DNA of 64,000 nucleotides from an uncultured Prevotella sp. (GCA_900550035.1 URQS01000010.1:6693-70692), one strand, 5' to 3'; shown: positions 8,132 to 18,200, numbered from the stretch's first letter. Numbers and translations: made by a program. The notes: generated by a model from the letters alone, not told the origin.

Positions 8132-9091
8132 ATGATAATAAATAAGTTGTTGAATAAGTGCTTATACATTGCTGTTGTCAATATCTTTCTGTTGGCTTGC
8201 TCTTCGGGAGCAGAAAACGGTGTGGACGATGAGCCTACACCTCCGCAACCCGAAAAACCAACAGTGCGTATACCCATTGGCATCAGCACCTATATAACTC
8301 GTGTCACCGAAACTGCGTTTGAGAGTGGCGACCGGATAGGACTTTATGTTGTGAATCGTAACGATGACGGTTCGCATAATGACCTAAAGCCTTCGGGCAA
8401 TTATGTTGACAATATGCGCTATACATATTCTTACAATACTTGGACTCCCGACGAGACAGTGTATTGGAAGGATGACAAGACGTGTGCCGATTTTTATTTG
8501 TATTATCCTTATCAGGCAGCACACATTAACGAGAACCCTGTGGTGTTTAAAGTAGAAGCTGATCAAAGCAATGTCAACTCTTATAAGAATTCCGATGTCA
8601 TCATTGGTTCTACGTTAAATGTGGCGCCAAGCCAGACAACTGTCCACATTGCGTCAAAGCATGTGATGAGTAGGGTGGTGATAGCCTTGAAGCCAGGCGA
8701 AGGATTTACCGATGCTTCGCTGGCAGCTTCAGATGTTAAGGTGACGCTTAACATACCAGCCGTAAGTGCCAACATAGACCTTGCAACGGGCAAGGTGAAA
8801 CCTATTATGAATTATGATGGTGAGTCATTGACTATGACTCCGATGACACCATACAAGGACGGCAATGTCTATCGTGCCATTGTGGTGCCGCAGCAAGTAG
8901 CGCAGACCAATCTGATAAATGTGAATGTGGACGGACGTGACTTCGTGTTTTCCAAGGCTTTCGATTTTGAAAGTGGCAAAAGCTATACGTTCAATGTCAC
9001 ACTTGCCAAGAAAAGCAGCGGCTTGAACGCCACCATAACCGGATGGGACTCAGACGGCGTGGACTATGGTGGAACGGCTACTGAGGAATAA
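8132..9091 (+). CDS. Fimbrillin (Mfa-like) lipoprotein 1
   Basis: 319 residues from ATG 8132; a TTG six codons upstream is less likely. The N-terminus is a lipoprotein signal (basic head, hydrophobic core, then LLACSSG with the lipidated Cys). After a Pro-rich spacer the mature protein shows the fimbrillin pattern: TRVTETAFESGDRIGLYVVN, YTYSYNTWTPDETVYWKDD, YYPYQ, then the HVMSRVVIALKPGEGF and VYRAIVVPQQV blocks. These mark the Mfa-like_1/FimB fold used for surface fimbriae and minor tip or anchor proteins in Bacteroidales. It is exported by the lipoprotein route and probably surface exposed. First gene of the operon. Confidence 0.85.
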   Translation: MIINKLLNKCLYIAVVNIFLLACSSGAENGVDDEPTPPQPEKPTVRIPIGISTYITRVTETAFESGDRIGLYVVNRNDDGSHNDLKPSGNYVDNMRYTYSYNTWTPDETVYWKDDKTCADFYLYYPYQAAHINENPVVFKVEADQSNVNSYKNSDVIIGSTLNVAPSQTTVHIASKHVMSRVVIALKPGEGFTDASLAASDVKVTLNIPAVSANIDLATGKVKPIMNYDGESLTMTPMTPYKDGNVYRAIVVPQQVAQTNLINVNVDGRDFVFSKAFDFESGKSYTFNVTLAKKSSGLNATITGWDSDGVDYGGTATEE

Positions 9092-9116
9092 TCTGTATTT
9101 TATTGATTACTGTTGC

Positions 9117-11300
9117 ATGATAAGGAAACACATAAACTTTCTTATATATATTGCCATAACTATATGTGTGGTGTTGTGTGCTGGTTGCGCTGAAGGACTG
9201 TTCGGCGCTGACGGCACACAGCACCACGCCCAGCGTATTGAGCTATCAGGCGAGATAGACCAGGTGGCTGTGACGCGTGTCAACGACGGCGGCTTTTGCA
9301 ACGGTGACGGAATGGGCATCTACATTGTTGATTATAATGCCGACATACCAGGCACGCTGCAGCAGAGCGGCAACCATGCCGACAATGTATGCTACACTTA
9401 CGATGAAGCCAACCGTAAATGGAATTCTGATTATGACGTTTACTGGAAGGACTTCCATACCCATATAGACGTATATGGCTACTATCCATACGCCCACCCT
9501 AAAAGCGTCGACAACTATACTTTTAATGTGCAGCGCGACCAACATAATGTCACTGCCGACGGCAAGATGGGCGGCTATGAAGCGAGCGACTTCCTTTGGG
9601 GCAAGTTGAACGACGTAGCACCCACCAGTGCCGCTTTGCGTCTGCTGCTGAGACACCGTATGTCGAGTGCCTGCGTGAAACTGCTCAAGGGCGATGGCTT
9701 CACCGATAGCGAATGGGAAGGCATGGATAAGACAGTGCTTGTCACAAATCTGGCGCGTAAGGCAAGCATAAATATGACGGACGGAACCGTGAAAGTGGCA
9801 GGTGATGTGGAGTCATCGCCTACCATTCCCTCGCAAGTGAACGATGAATGGCGTGCCATAGTAGTGCCTCAGACTGTTCCGGCTGGTACAACACTCTTCA
9901 ACATCACCATAGGTGGCGCACCGTACAAGTTCGCTAAGAACGAGGCGTTTACCTATGTGTCGGGCAAGATGATGAAGTTCAACATCAGAGTGGACAAGCC
10001 CGAGGGTACTGGCAAGTATCGTCTCACGCTTGTAAGCGAAAGCATTGCCCCTTGGGAAAATGATCTACAGAGCCATGACGCCACGGCTACTGAGTATGTT
10101 GTTATCAACTCCACTGCCGGACATCTTAAGGACTCGATAGTCGCTTCGCATAAGGATATTGCCATGGTGAAACGCATGAAGGTGACCGGCACCATTAACG
10201 TGTATGATTTTATAATTATGCGCGACAGCATGCCAAAGCTTACGGCTCTAAATCTAAAGGATGTAAGAATCAAAAGAGTATACAATTATACAGTAGGAGG
10301 TGTTGAGTATTGGACTGATTATGCTGAAGATGATGTATTGCCTTTTAATAGTTTCACTGGTAAAAGAACGCTGACAAGCTTTGTGTTTCCTGACGTTCTT
10401 AATCGTATTGATGTAGGCGCTTTTGCCGGCGCTGGTCTGAAGGGTTCTCTCAATATTCCCGAAGGTGTGGTAGAGATAGGTCCAGGGGCTTTTATAGACA
10501 ATGACTTTACTGGTATCTTGACATTACCTTCCACATTGAAGAAAATAGGCGATAGTGCTTTTTCAGAGTGTTGTTTTATATGCCCATTGAACTTGCCGGA
10601 TGGAATTGAAGAAATCGAATCTAGATGTTTTTATAATTGCCGGTATCTGTATGGCAAGCTGATATTGCCAAGCCATCTGAAGAAGTTGGGTTCATCCGCA
10701 TTCGCTAAATGTTCTGGCTTGAAAGGAGATCTTGTGATTCCTAAATCTTTGACAGTAATACCCTCATACGCTTTTGAAGAATGCGGATTAGGAGGTAGAT
10801 TACACTTGCATGATGGTATCACTACTATAGGAAATGGTGCATTTGGTCATAACGGATTTAAAGGCGAACTTGATTTGCCGAAGAGTCTTACAGAACTTGG
10901 AGGTAACAACTTCTGGGGAAATTATTTCTCAGGAAGCCTGAAGATACCCAAGGGATTGACAAACATTTCAGAAGAAGCTTTTTCAAATTGCACTTTCGAA
11001 GGAGAGGTGGAGATACCTGAGGGTATTACGTATATCCATAAAAGAGCATTTATAGCAAGTGAAAATCTGCAAAAGGTTATCTTGCCAAGCAGTCTTGAGT
11101 TTATAGATGAGTATGCCTTCTGGTATTGCAAATCGCTTCGCGTAATTGAATGTAAGAGCACCGTTCCTCCAGTAGTGAATAGCACAGCTTTCGATAAAGT
11201 TCCATTAGAAGATCTCACTGTTATAGTGCCTAAGTCTGCTTTAAATGACTATAAGTCGTCAAATTTCTGGTCGGGTTTATTATTAAAAACTGTCGAATGA
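9117..11300 (+). CDS. Fimbrillin-BspA (LRR_5) fusion lipoprotein A
   Basis: 727 residues from ATG 9117, chosen because MIRKHIN is also the start of the paralogue; the frame is open 17 codons further upstream. Lipoprotein signal ends at CAGC. Residues about 35-315 are a fimbrillin-like domain (GDGMGIYIVDY, VYWKDF, YGYYPYA, HRMSSACVKLLKGDGF, WRAIVVPQ). After a short linker, residues about 430-690 hold about ten BspA-type repeats of 23-24 residues (LxLPxxLKKIGxxAFxxC pattern) and a typical C-cap (VPPVVNSTAF then LTVIVPKSALNDYK). BspA repeats usually mediate adhesion. The combination suggests an adhesin displayed on, or mimicking, a fimbrial subunit. Its stop overlaps the next gene by four bases. 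Confidence 0.85.
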   Translation: MIRKHINFLIYIAITICVVLCAGCAEGLFGADGTQHHAQRIELSGEIDQVAVTRVNDGGFCNGDGMGIYIVDYNADIPGTLQQSGNHADNVCYTYDEANRKWNSDYDVYWKDFHTHIDVYGYYPYAHPKSVDNYTFNVQRDQHNVTADGKMGGYEASDFLWGKLNDVAPTSAALRLLLRHRMSSACVKLLKGDGFTDSEWEGMDKTVLVTNLARKASINMTDGTVKVAGDVESSPTIPSQVNDEWRAIVVPQTVPAGTTLFNITIGGAPYKFAKNEAFTYVSGKMMKFNIRVDKPEGTGKYRLTLVSESIAPWENDLQSHDATATEYVVINSTAGHLKDSIVASHKDIAMVKRMKVTGTINVYDFIIMRDSMPKLTALNLKDVRIKRVYNYTVGGVEYWTDYAEDDVLPFNSFTGKRTLTSFVFPDVLNRIDVGAFAGAGLKGSLNIPEGVVEIGPGAFIDNDFTGILTLPSTLKKIGDSAFSECCFICPLNLPDGIEEIESRCFYNCRYLYGKLILPSHLKKLGSSAFAKCSGLKGDLVIPKSLTVIPSYAFEECGLGGRLHLHDGITTIGNGAFGHNGFKGELDLPKSLTELGGNNFWGNYFSGSLKIPKGLTNISEEAFSNCTFEGEVEIPEGITYIHKRAFIASENLQKVILPSSLEFIDEYAFWYCKSLRVIECKSTVPPVVNSTAFDKVPLEDLTVIVPKSALNDYKSSNFWSGLLLKTVE

Positions 11301-13498
11301 TAAGAAAACACATAAACTGTCTTATATACATTGCCATAACGGTATGTGTAGTGTTGTGTGCCGGTTGCGCTGACGGACTGTTCGGCGCTGACGGCACACA
11401 GCACAGTACCCGTCGTATTGAACTTTCAGGCGAGATAGACCAGGTGTCTGTGACGCGTGTCAACGACGGCGGCTTTTGCGATGGCGACGGAATGGGCATC
11501 TACATTGTTGACTACAAGGCTGGCACACCCGGCACGCTACAGCAGAGCGGCAACCGTGCCGACAATGTATGCTACACTTACGATGAAGCCAACCGTAAAT
11601 GGAATTCTGATTATGACGTTTACTGGAAGGACTTCCATACCCATATAGACGTATATGGCTACTATCCATACGCCCACCCTAAAAGCGTCGACAACTATAC
11701 TTTTAATGTGCAGCGCGACCAACATAATGTCACTGCCGACGGCAAGATGGGCGGCTATGAAGCGAGCGACTTCCTTTGGGGCAAGTTGAACGACGTAGCA
11801 CCCACCAGTGCCGCTTTGCGTCTGCTGCTGAGACACCGTATGTCGAGTGCCTGCGTGAAACTGCTCAAGGGCGATGGCTTCACCGATAGCGAATGGGAAG
11901 GCATGGACAAGACAGTGCTTGTCACCAACCTGGCGCGTAAGGCAAGCATAAGCATGACAGACGGAACCGTGAAAGTGGCAGGTGACGTGGAGCCGTCGGC
12001 TACCATTCCCTCGCAAGTGAACGATGAATGGCGTGCTATCGTAGTGCCTCAGACTGTTCCGGCTGGCACTACACTCTTCAGCATCACCATAGATGGCGCG
12101 CCTTACAAATTTGCGAAGAACGAGGCGCTTACCTATGTGTCGGGCAAGATGATGAAGTTTAACATCAGAGTGGACAAGACCGAGGGTCATGGCAAGTATC
12201 GTCTCACGCTGGTAAGCGAAAGAATAGCTCCTTGGGAGAACGACCTCCAGAGCCATGACGCCACGGCTACGGAGTATGTCGTTATCAATTCCACAGCCGG
12301 ATATCTTAAGGACTCGATAGCCGCTTCGCATAAAGATTTTACCAGGGTGAAACGAATGAAGTTGACCGGTACCATCAATGCGTACGATTTCGTATTTATG
12401 CGCGACAGTATGCCAAAGCTTACGGCTCTTAACCTAAAGAATGTAAGAATCAAAGGCTTAAACGTAAAAACAGACTTCATCGGATATATGGTAGGAGGTA
12501 TTATGTATCATGATGGTGAAGCTAAAGATGATGTGTTGCCTCCTTATTGTTTAGGTGATAAGAAAACGCTGACAAGTGTTGTGCTTCCAGACGTTCTTAA
12601 GCGTATCGAAAGAAGCGCTTTTACCAGATCAGGGCTGAAGGGTTCTCTCAATATTCCCGAAGGTGTGGTAGAGATTGGCGATAATGCTTTTCTTGACAAC
12701 GATTTTACCGGTGTTCTGGCATTGCCTTCCACATTGAAGAAGATAGATAGTGGTGCTTTTGCTAATGCTGCTTTTATCTGTCCATTAAATTTGCCAGATG
12801 GAATCGAAGAACTTGGTTCTTCTTGTTTCCAATATTGTCGGTATCTGTATGGCAATCTGATATTGCCAAGTCATCTGAAGAAGTTGGGTTCTGGCGCATT
12901 CCGTGGTTGTACTGGCTTGAAAGGAGACCTTGTGATTCCTAAATCCTTGACTCGCATTTCCTGGCAGGCTTTCGAATCATGTGGGTTGGGAGGCAGACTA
13001 CAGTTGCATGATGGCATCACTGTTATAGGTGAATCTGCATTTTATGGAAACGGATTCATTGGCGAACTTGAATTACCAAAGGGTCTTACAGAACTTTATG
13101 GTGGAAACTTCGAAGGAAATAATTTCTCAGGAAGCCTGAAGATACCCAAAGGATTGACAAACATTTCAGATGGAGCTTTTTCATATTGCACTTTCGAAGG
13201 AGAGGTGGAGATACCTGAGGGTATTATGTGTATTCATAAAAGAACATTTTATAATAGCAAAAATCTTCAAAAGATAATATTGCCAAGCAGTCTTGAGGTA
13301 ATCGATGTGGGTGCTTTCCAATATTGCGCTTCGCTTCGCGTAGTTGAATGTAAGGGCACCATTCCTCCAGTCGTGAATGAAAGTGCTTTCGATGGAGTTC
13401 CATTAGAAGACCTTACTGTTATAGTGCCTAAGTCTGCCTTAAATGACTATAAGTCGTCAGAATCCTGGTCGGGCTTTAAACACATTATTGCAAAATAA
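11297..13498 (+). CDS. Fimbrillin-BspA (LRR_5) fusion lipoprotein B
   Basis: 733 residues with the same layout as the preceding gene: lipoprotein signal (CAGC), fimbrillin-like domain, and about ten BspA-type repeats with C-cap. ATGA overlap with the upstream gene indicates translational coupling. The fimbrillin part is almost identical to copy A, including 351 identical bases, while the repeat region differs by many substitutions and a short insertion before the repeats (GLNVKTDFIGYMVGG region). This gives two proteins with a common base and variable binding faces. The pattern suggests tandem duplication followed by diversification or by gene conversion of the N-terminal part. Confidence 0.85.
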   Translation: MIRKHINCLIYIAITVCVVLCAGCADGLFGADGTQHSTRRIELSGEIDQVSVTRVNDGGFCDGDGMGIYIVDYKAGTPGTLQQSGNRADNVCYTYDEANRKWNSDYDVYWKDFHTHIDVYGYYPYAHPKSVDNYTFNVQRDQHNVTADGKMGGYEASDFLWGKLNDVAPTSAALRLLLRHRMSSACVKLLKGDGFTDSEWEGMDKTVLVTNLARKASISMTDGTVKVAGDVEPSATIPSQVNDEWRAIVVPQTVPAGTTLFSITIDGAPYKFAKNEALTYVSGKMMKFNIRVDKTEGHGKYRLTLVSERIAPWENDLQSHDATATEYVVINSTAGYLKDSIAASHKDFTRVKRMKLTGTINAYDFVFMRDSMPKLTALNLKNVRIKGLNVKTDFIGYMVGGIMYHDGEAKDDVLPPYCLGDKKTLTSVVLPDVLKRIERSAFTRSGLKGSLNIPEGVVEIGDNAFLDNDFTGVLALPSTLKKIDSGAFANAAFICPLNLPDGIEELGSSCFQYCRYLYGNLILPSHLKKLGSGAFRGCTGLKGDLVIPKSLTRISWQAFESCGLGGRLQLHDGITVIGESAFYGNGFIGELELPKGLTELYGGNFEGNNFSGSLKIPKGLTNISDGAFSYCTFEGEVEIPEGIMCIHKRTFYNSKNLQKIILPSSLEVIDVGAFQYCASLRVVECKGTIPPVVNESAFDGVPLEDLTVIVPKSALNDYKSSESWSGFKHIIAK
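11557..11907 (+). repeat. 351-bp perfect direct repeat of 9377-9727
   Basis: Bases 11557-11907 equal 9377-9727 at offset 2180, bounded by single mismatches at 9376/11556 and 9728/11908. Flanking coding sequence is similar but not identical. Confidence 0.95.
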
Positions 13499-13557
13499 AG
13501 CAGTAATGCAGGCTGCTGTGAATGGGAGTAACGTAATAATAATAAACAAGACAAAGA

Positions 13558-14454
13558 ATGAAGAATTATATAATAAGGTGGGTTTGCATGAGTGTCGGCA
13601 TTGTAGGGGCAGCGTTTCTTGCGGCTTGCTCAGATGATGCCAATCCGCAATACAAGGATGCCAAGTCGATGCCGATGACTTTTGTGGTGAAGCATCCGTC
13701 GCAGACACGTGCCACGGAAACCGACTTCGAGATAGGCGACCGCATAGGACTGTATGTGGCAAACACAGAAAAGCCAATGGAGTTGGGAGGCAATCTTGCC
13801 AACAACGATGTGCTGACCTACGACGGCGACAAGTGGACATCACTCCGTCCCCTCTATTGGGACGACGGCACGTTCAATGTCTATGCCATCTATCCACGCA
13901 TGGATAAGGTGCTCAGCCTCGACAGTCAGCCTTTCAGCGTGGCTCTCGACCAGAACACCCCGAAGACAGCCACATCGCTTGGTGGCTATGAGGCGAGCGA
14001 CCTGCTCTTTGCTTCGCAGAAGAGTGTCACAGCGTCGGATTCGCCAGTTAGTCTTTTGTTTCATCACATCATGAGTAAGCTACGCATACGCCTGATAAAG
14101 GGCGAGGACTTCGAAGGCGAGCTGCCCACCAAAGCCAAGGTGTATATACACAGCACCATAACCTCTGCCACCGTCGACCTACGCCAAGGCATCGTCACGT
14201 ACAATCCGAATGTGGCACGCCAGAGCATCATAGCCCATCAGGACGACGAGACCAGCTATTCTGCCATCGTCGTGCCGCAGAACATCACAACACGTATGCC
14301 ATTCCTTGAAGTGGAGGTAAACGGTGTGAGCTATTTCTATGAGAGCCGATTTAATTATAAACCTGGTGTGGAGAATCTTGTCAACCTTATCATTTCAAAA
14401 GACCCCGAGCAGGTGAAGATAGAAATCGGTGGTGAGATAAAGGACTGGCAATAA
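13558..14454 (+). CDS. Fimbrillin (Mfa-like) lipoprotein 2
   Basis: 298 residues. Lipoprotein signal with a hydrophobic core and FLAACSDD around the lipidated Cys. The mature part shows TRATETDFEIGDRIGLYV, LTYDGDKWTSLRPLYWDDG, YAIYPRMD, HIMSKLRIRLIKGEDF and YSAIVVPQ, the Mfa-like_1 signature blocks in order. It resembles the first gene of the operon more than the two fusions and has no BspA repeats. It starts 59 bases after the second fusion gene and is followed after 10 bases by the NTF2-like gene, supporting one transcript. Confidence 0.85.
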   Translation: MKNYIIRWVCMSVGIVGAAFLAACSDDANPQYKDAKSMPMTFVVKHPSQTRATETDFEIGDRIGLYVANTEKPMELGGNLANNDVLTYDGDKWTSLRPLYWDDGTFNVYAIYPRMDKVLSLDSQPFSVALDQNTPKTATSLGGYEASDLLFASQKSVTASDSPVSLLFHHIMSKLRIRLIKGEDFEGELPTKAKVYIHSTITSATVDLRQGIVTYNPNVARQSIIAHQDDETSYSAIVVPQNITTRMPFLEVEVNGVSYFYESRFNYKPGVENLVNLIISKDPEQVKIEIGGEIKDWQ

Positions 14455-14464
14455 CACTTTCTGA

Positions 14465-15496
14465 ATGAAGAAAATAACGTATGTATTATCAGCCCTTGTG
14501 CTGATTCTTTCCTTGTGGGCAGTGGCTTTGTGGGTGCTGCCCATTGGAAAATATAATAATGTGACGACCGAGACGCGCTACGGCACGAGCGAGGGCATGC
14601 AGCTTGTGGAGCAGACCATGACCAACGGCGAACGACAGTATGTGGTGGAGGACGCGCGTGGCAACGTGATGTTCCGCATTCCGCTGCGCGGATGTATGCT
14701 CGATACGCAGTTTCGTGGCGGTCGTCTGCGCTTCCGCGAATTGTCTACGGGTCGTGAAGGATATGTCGACATGCAGGGCATCGTGGTGTTTACAGCCACG
14801 TCAGCCGACCCATCGCAATCGGCAATAACTGCGCCGGAGGGGCAGACGTCTGCCATTGACGGTACGGCGGCGGACGTGCATGGTCAGCAACCTGCTGCGA
14901 AAGTCAGCCGTAAGGAGGTACGACTCCCGGCTGTAGACGTGCGCACGATGGCGCACAACAGTCCGTTCTATGCTGAGGCTTCCAAGATAATAAGCGGAAA
15001 GCTGGAAGAAACCGACGCCACACGCCGCCGTCAGATACTCAATTACTGCGAGCATCTGCGCACGGCATACACCACGAAGGACATCGACTTCCTACGTCAG
15101 GTGTTCAGCAACGACGCGCTCATCATCGTGGGCAACGTAGTACGTCAGTCGAAGGATGAAGCCAAGGTGGGTGCTGACAGCCGTGTGAGCTACGCCCTCC
15201 ATACCAAGGCCGACTATCTCTCGCGACTCTCCAAGGTGTTCGGCATGAACAAGAAGGTGGACGTGCGCTTCTCCGACTTCCGCATAATGCGCCATCCCAC
15301 GAAAGACGGCATCTACGGAGTATCGCTGCGCCAGCGCTATAAGAGCGACCGCTATGCCGATGACGGCTGGCTGTTTCTGCTGTGGGACTTCCGCAACGCC
15401 TCCATGCCACTCATCCATGTGCGCACGTGGCAGCCGTCGGCAACTGTAAGTGGTAGTGATGGAGTAATTGAAATATCCGACTTTAATTTAGAGTAA
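14465..15496 (+). CDS. Membrane-anchored protein with C-terminal NTF2-like domain
   Basis: 343 residues. A single N-terminal membrane segment (about residues 6-26) anchors it. Residues 38-112 repeat short beta segments ending in GYVDMQGIVVF, like a WG/MORN-type or beta-strand hairpin region. A low-complexity linker follows (about 115-170). The C-terminal domain (about 190-340, with LRTAYTTKDIDFLRQVFSNDALIIVG and GWLFLLWDFRN) has the NTF2-like/SnoaL cone pattern, a common ligand or protein-binding fold. One base separates its stop from the next start. A periplasmic partner of the surface lipoproteins or the kinase is a reasonable guess, not shown. Confidence 0.6.
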   Translation: MKKITYVLSALVLILSLWAVALWVLPIGKYNNVTTETRYGTSEGMQLVEQTMTNGERQYVVEDARGNVMFRIPLRGCMLDTQFRGGRLRFRELSTGREGYVDMQGIVVFTATSADPSQSAITAPEGQTSAIDGTAADVHGQQPAAKVSRKEVRLPAVDVRTMAHNSPFYAEASKIISGKLEETDATRRRQILNYCEHLRTAYTTKDIDFLRQVFSNDALIIVGNVVRQSKDEAKVGADSRVSYALHTKADYLSRLSKVFGMNKKVDVRFSDFRIMRHPTKDGIYGVSLRQRYKSDRYADDGWLFLLWDFRNASMPLIHVRTWQPSATVSGSDGVIEISDFNLE

Positions 15497-15497
15497 T

Positions 15498-16553
15498 ATG
15501 AAAAGTATAAAGAAGGCATTTGTAAAGTTGTCCTTTACGCTACGTAAAGTTATGCTTTGCGTGGTGTATACTATGATATTGTCGTGTCTGTCGTTGAACG
15601 ATGCTAAGGCTGCAGCAGTGACAGTTGCATTGGCTGCGCCCGACAGCACCTTTACGGTGGAGAAATTCCGTCAGTTGCCTACCGATGTGAGTGCCTTCAT
15701 CGATGCCGTACGCGACCTTAACGGCGAGGCATGCGCATTGCTTAAGGTTGTGGCACCAGCTGACTTCGCCTTCTCTTCGCCCCTGGGCATTGTAGAACGT
15801 CGCGACAAGGTGGGCGAGATATGGCTTTTCCTACCTAAGGGTACCAAGAGCATAACGCTGAAACATCCCCAATGGGGAGTGCTGCGCGACTATAAGTTTG
15901 GCATGAAGCTTGAGAGCCGCATGACCTACGAGATGCGCCTTCGTCTGCCACAGACCGCTGTAGTGGAGAAGCACGACACTATAGTATACACCCAGACCAT
16001 CGTCGACACCGTAACCGTGGCACCGCCCCGACGCATTGTTCAGCTCCATGCCTTCACGTTGCTCACAGCCTCACTCCATACCGACGGACCCTCGTGGGGC
16101 GTAATGGCAGCCTTGATGCGTCGTCATGGTGCTTATGTGCATGTGAGCAGCAATCTGCATTCGTCGCCCACGACGATAGGTTCGTGCAATAGCGACGGCT
16201 ATCGACCCTCTACCAGCAACACTCCTTATTATACCGGACGCAAGCAGATCTCAGAGTATGCCCTCACCGTGGGGGCCATACACCGTCTGAGCAGCCTGTT
16301 CAACATATTCGAAGGTGTGGGCTACGGAAGTAAGACCACTGCATGGCAGCTTGCCGACAGCGAGGGCGGCGGTTGGCTACGCAACGAAGAGTTCAGCCAT
16401 AAAGGCTTTGCGGCAGAGCTTGGCGTTGTAGCTTCGGTAGGACGATTCAGCTTCAGTGCGTCGGCACTGACCATTGCAGGCAAGCAATGGCAGGGATGTA
16501 TAGGTGTAGGAATATGCCTTGGAAAGACGGGAATGATAACAAAGCGCAAGTAA
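15498..16553 (+). CDS. Exported protein with C-terminal beta-barrel-like region
   Basis: 351 residues. A long basic N-terminus and hydrophobic core ending at DAKAAA indicate a Sec signal peptide. Residues about 50-160 look like a PEGA-type beta-sandwich (LLKVVAPADFAF, KGTKSITLKHPQWG, YEMRLRLP). Residues about 185-345 alternate short amphipathic strands (HAFTLLTASLHTDGPSWGVM, SEYALTVGAIHRLSSLFNIFEGVGYG, GFAAELGVVASVGRFSFSASA), which fits a small outer-membrane barrel. The penultimate residues are basic rather than the classic aromatic, so the barrel call is tentative. PEGA-plus-barrel proteins beside NTF2-like proteins recur in Bacteroidales operons. Confidence 0.6.
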   Translation: MKSIKKAFVKLSFTLRKVMLCVVYTMILSCLSLNDAKAAAVTVALAAPDSTFTVEKFRQLPTDVSAFIDAVRDLNGEACALLKVVAPADFAFSSPLGIVERRDKVGEIWLFLPKGTKSITLKHPQWGVLRDYKFGMKLESRMTYEMRLRLPQTAVVEKHDTIVYTQTIVDTVTVAPPRRIVQLHAFTLLTASLHTDGPSWGVMAALMRRHGAYVHVSSNLHSSPTTIGSCNSDGYRPSTSNTPYYTGRKQISEYALTVGAIHRLSSLFNIFEGVGYGSKTTAWQLADSEGGGWLRNEEFSHKGFAAELGVVASVGRFSFSASALTIAGKQWQGCIGVGICLGKTGMITKRK

Positions 16554-16568
16554 AAAAACGTACCGATT

Positions 16569-18200
16569 ATGAATAATCGTATTCTCTATATATTATTGTT
16601 GATGGCTGTCGTGACGGTCTGCTCTTGCAGCAGCGACAGTCCGTACAACTTTGAACCTCGCCTCCAGACGCTTCCGGCTACGGACATTAGCCGTACGGAA
16701 GCCACGCTGTCGGGCAAGTGTGTCAAGGACAAGGGAGTGGACATGCCCAGTCTTTGGTTCAGTTATGGCAATGACGAGAGCATGTCTGAGAGACAGGAAG
16801 TGCAGGCTGATGCCAACGGCAATGTCAGCATGCGTCTCTCTACGCTCACAGCCGGCACCACCTATTATTATATGCTTCATGGCACCAACGGCTCTGCCTC
16901 GCTCTCAGGCGAGATGGTCAGCTTCGCCACGCAGCCCAACGAACGCCCAACGGTAAGCAAGGCAGAAGTGCTGAGTAGCGCTCCGGTCAGCCTTATCGTA
17001 GGCTACAGCATCACGGACAATGGCGGCGACCCCGTCACATCCTGCGGTTGCCGTGTGTCGGGCGAAGGCATTGAGGGAGGCGAGAAGACCATTATGCAGA
17101 GCGGAGAGGCTGACGACAAGGGAATGTACAGTCTGTTTATTGACGGTCTGCAGCCCAACATAACTTATACCATCAAGCCATTTGCTGTCAACAGCATAGG
17201 CGAGTCGGAAGGCGAAGCCCTCCAGTTCACCACCTCATCAGCTGTCGTGCTTGGTAAGTCAGGCATCCTTTCCACCCTCCTCGGCGACCAGATATTCAAT
17301 CTTACCAGTCTTTCTCTGGTAGGCCCGCTCAATGGCGACGATCTGCGCACGCTGCGCATCATGGCAGGACGCGATGAGGAAAACCATCCTACAGCCGGAC
17401 GTCTTGCCGACCTCGACATCTCGGGAGCAAGCATCGTTGCGGGTGGTGGCGAGTATGGCGAATCACGATTTACAGAGGACGGAGTGATAGGCGTAGGTCT
17501 GTTTCGCGCTTGCACAGGTCTGAATACCATCAAGCTGCCAATGGGAGCCGTCAAGATAGAGAAGGAAGCCTTCGAGGGCTGCACCTCTCTGCGCAGCATC
17601 ACCATCCCAGCTTCGGTAAGCGCCGTAAGTCCATCGGCAGGTTGCACGTCGCTGGAGACCATCGACGTGTCGGCAGCCAACACCCACTTCCAGAGTAAGG
17701 ACGGCGTACTCCTGAGCAATGACGGCAAGCGCATACTCTGGTTCCCGATGGGCAAGAAGGGCGAATACACATTGCCCTCCACCATAGAGAGCGTTGGCGA
17801 CTATGCCTTCCGCGAAAGCAGCGTGGAGAAATTCGTATTCGCCGACGGACTGACTAAGTTGGGTATGTGCGCCTTCTATAACAGCAAGGTGAAGGAAGTG
17901 GTGCTGCCCTCCACCCTTAAGCAGCTGCCTTCCGGACTGTTTCAGAAATGCAGCCGTCTTACCACGGTGCGCCTTGGCAAGAAAGTGGATATTATAAACG
18001 AATACGTCTTCGACGGTTGTCCGCTCACTGACCTTTACGTCGGTGCAGCATTGCCACCAGTTTGCTATGACAACACATTTGCCAATGTTGCTACCGACTT
18101 TCTGAAGACGTGCCGCGTGCATGTGCCTAAAGGCAGGGAGGAGTATTATCGGGCAAAGTCATACTGGGACCAGTTTGAGAATATAATTGATGACATATAA
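16569..18200 (+). CDS. Fn3-like / BspA leucine-rich-repeat lipoprotein
   Basis: 543 residues. Lipoprotein signal ends at VCSCSS. Two fibronectin-III-like segments follow (about residues 30-125 and 128-222, each with a TTYYYML or ITYTIKPFAVNS strand typical of Fn3-like lipoproteins). A linker with a putative LxxLDISGASI strand precedes about six BspA-type LRR_5 repeats (about 305-500, LNTIKLPMGAVKIEKEAFEGC pattern) and the C-cap LPPVCYDNTF then VHVPKGREEYY. Exported and probably surface exposed, it is the third repeat-bearing adhesin-type protein of the operon, with Fn3 rather than fimbrillin at its base. Confidence 0.82.
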   Translation: MNNRILYILLLMAVVTVCSCSSDSPYNFEPRLQTLPATDISRTEATLSGKCVKDKGVDMPSLWFSYGNDESMSERQEVQADANGNVSMRLSTLTAGTTYYYMLHGTNGSASLSGEMVSFATQPNERPTVSKAEVLSSAPVSLIVGYSITDNGGDPVTSCGCRVSGEGIEGGEKTIMQSGEADDKGMYSLFIDGLQPNITYTIKPFAVNSIGESEGEALQFTTSSAVVLGKSGILSTLLGDQIFNLTSLSLVGPLNGDDLRTLRIMAGRDEENHPTAGRLADLDISGASIVAGGGEYGESRFTEDGVIGVGLFRACTGLNTIKLPMGAVKIEKEAFEGCTSLRSITIPASVSAVSPSAGCTSLETIDVSAANTHFQSKDGVLLSNDGKRILWFPMGKKGEYTLPSTIESVGDYAFRESSVEKFVFADGLTKLGMCAFYNSKVKEVVLPSTLKQLPSGLFQKCSRLTTVRLGKKVDIINEYVFDGCPLTDLYVGAALPPVCYDNTFANVATDFLKTCRVHVPKGREEYYRAKSYWDQFENIIDDI

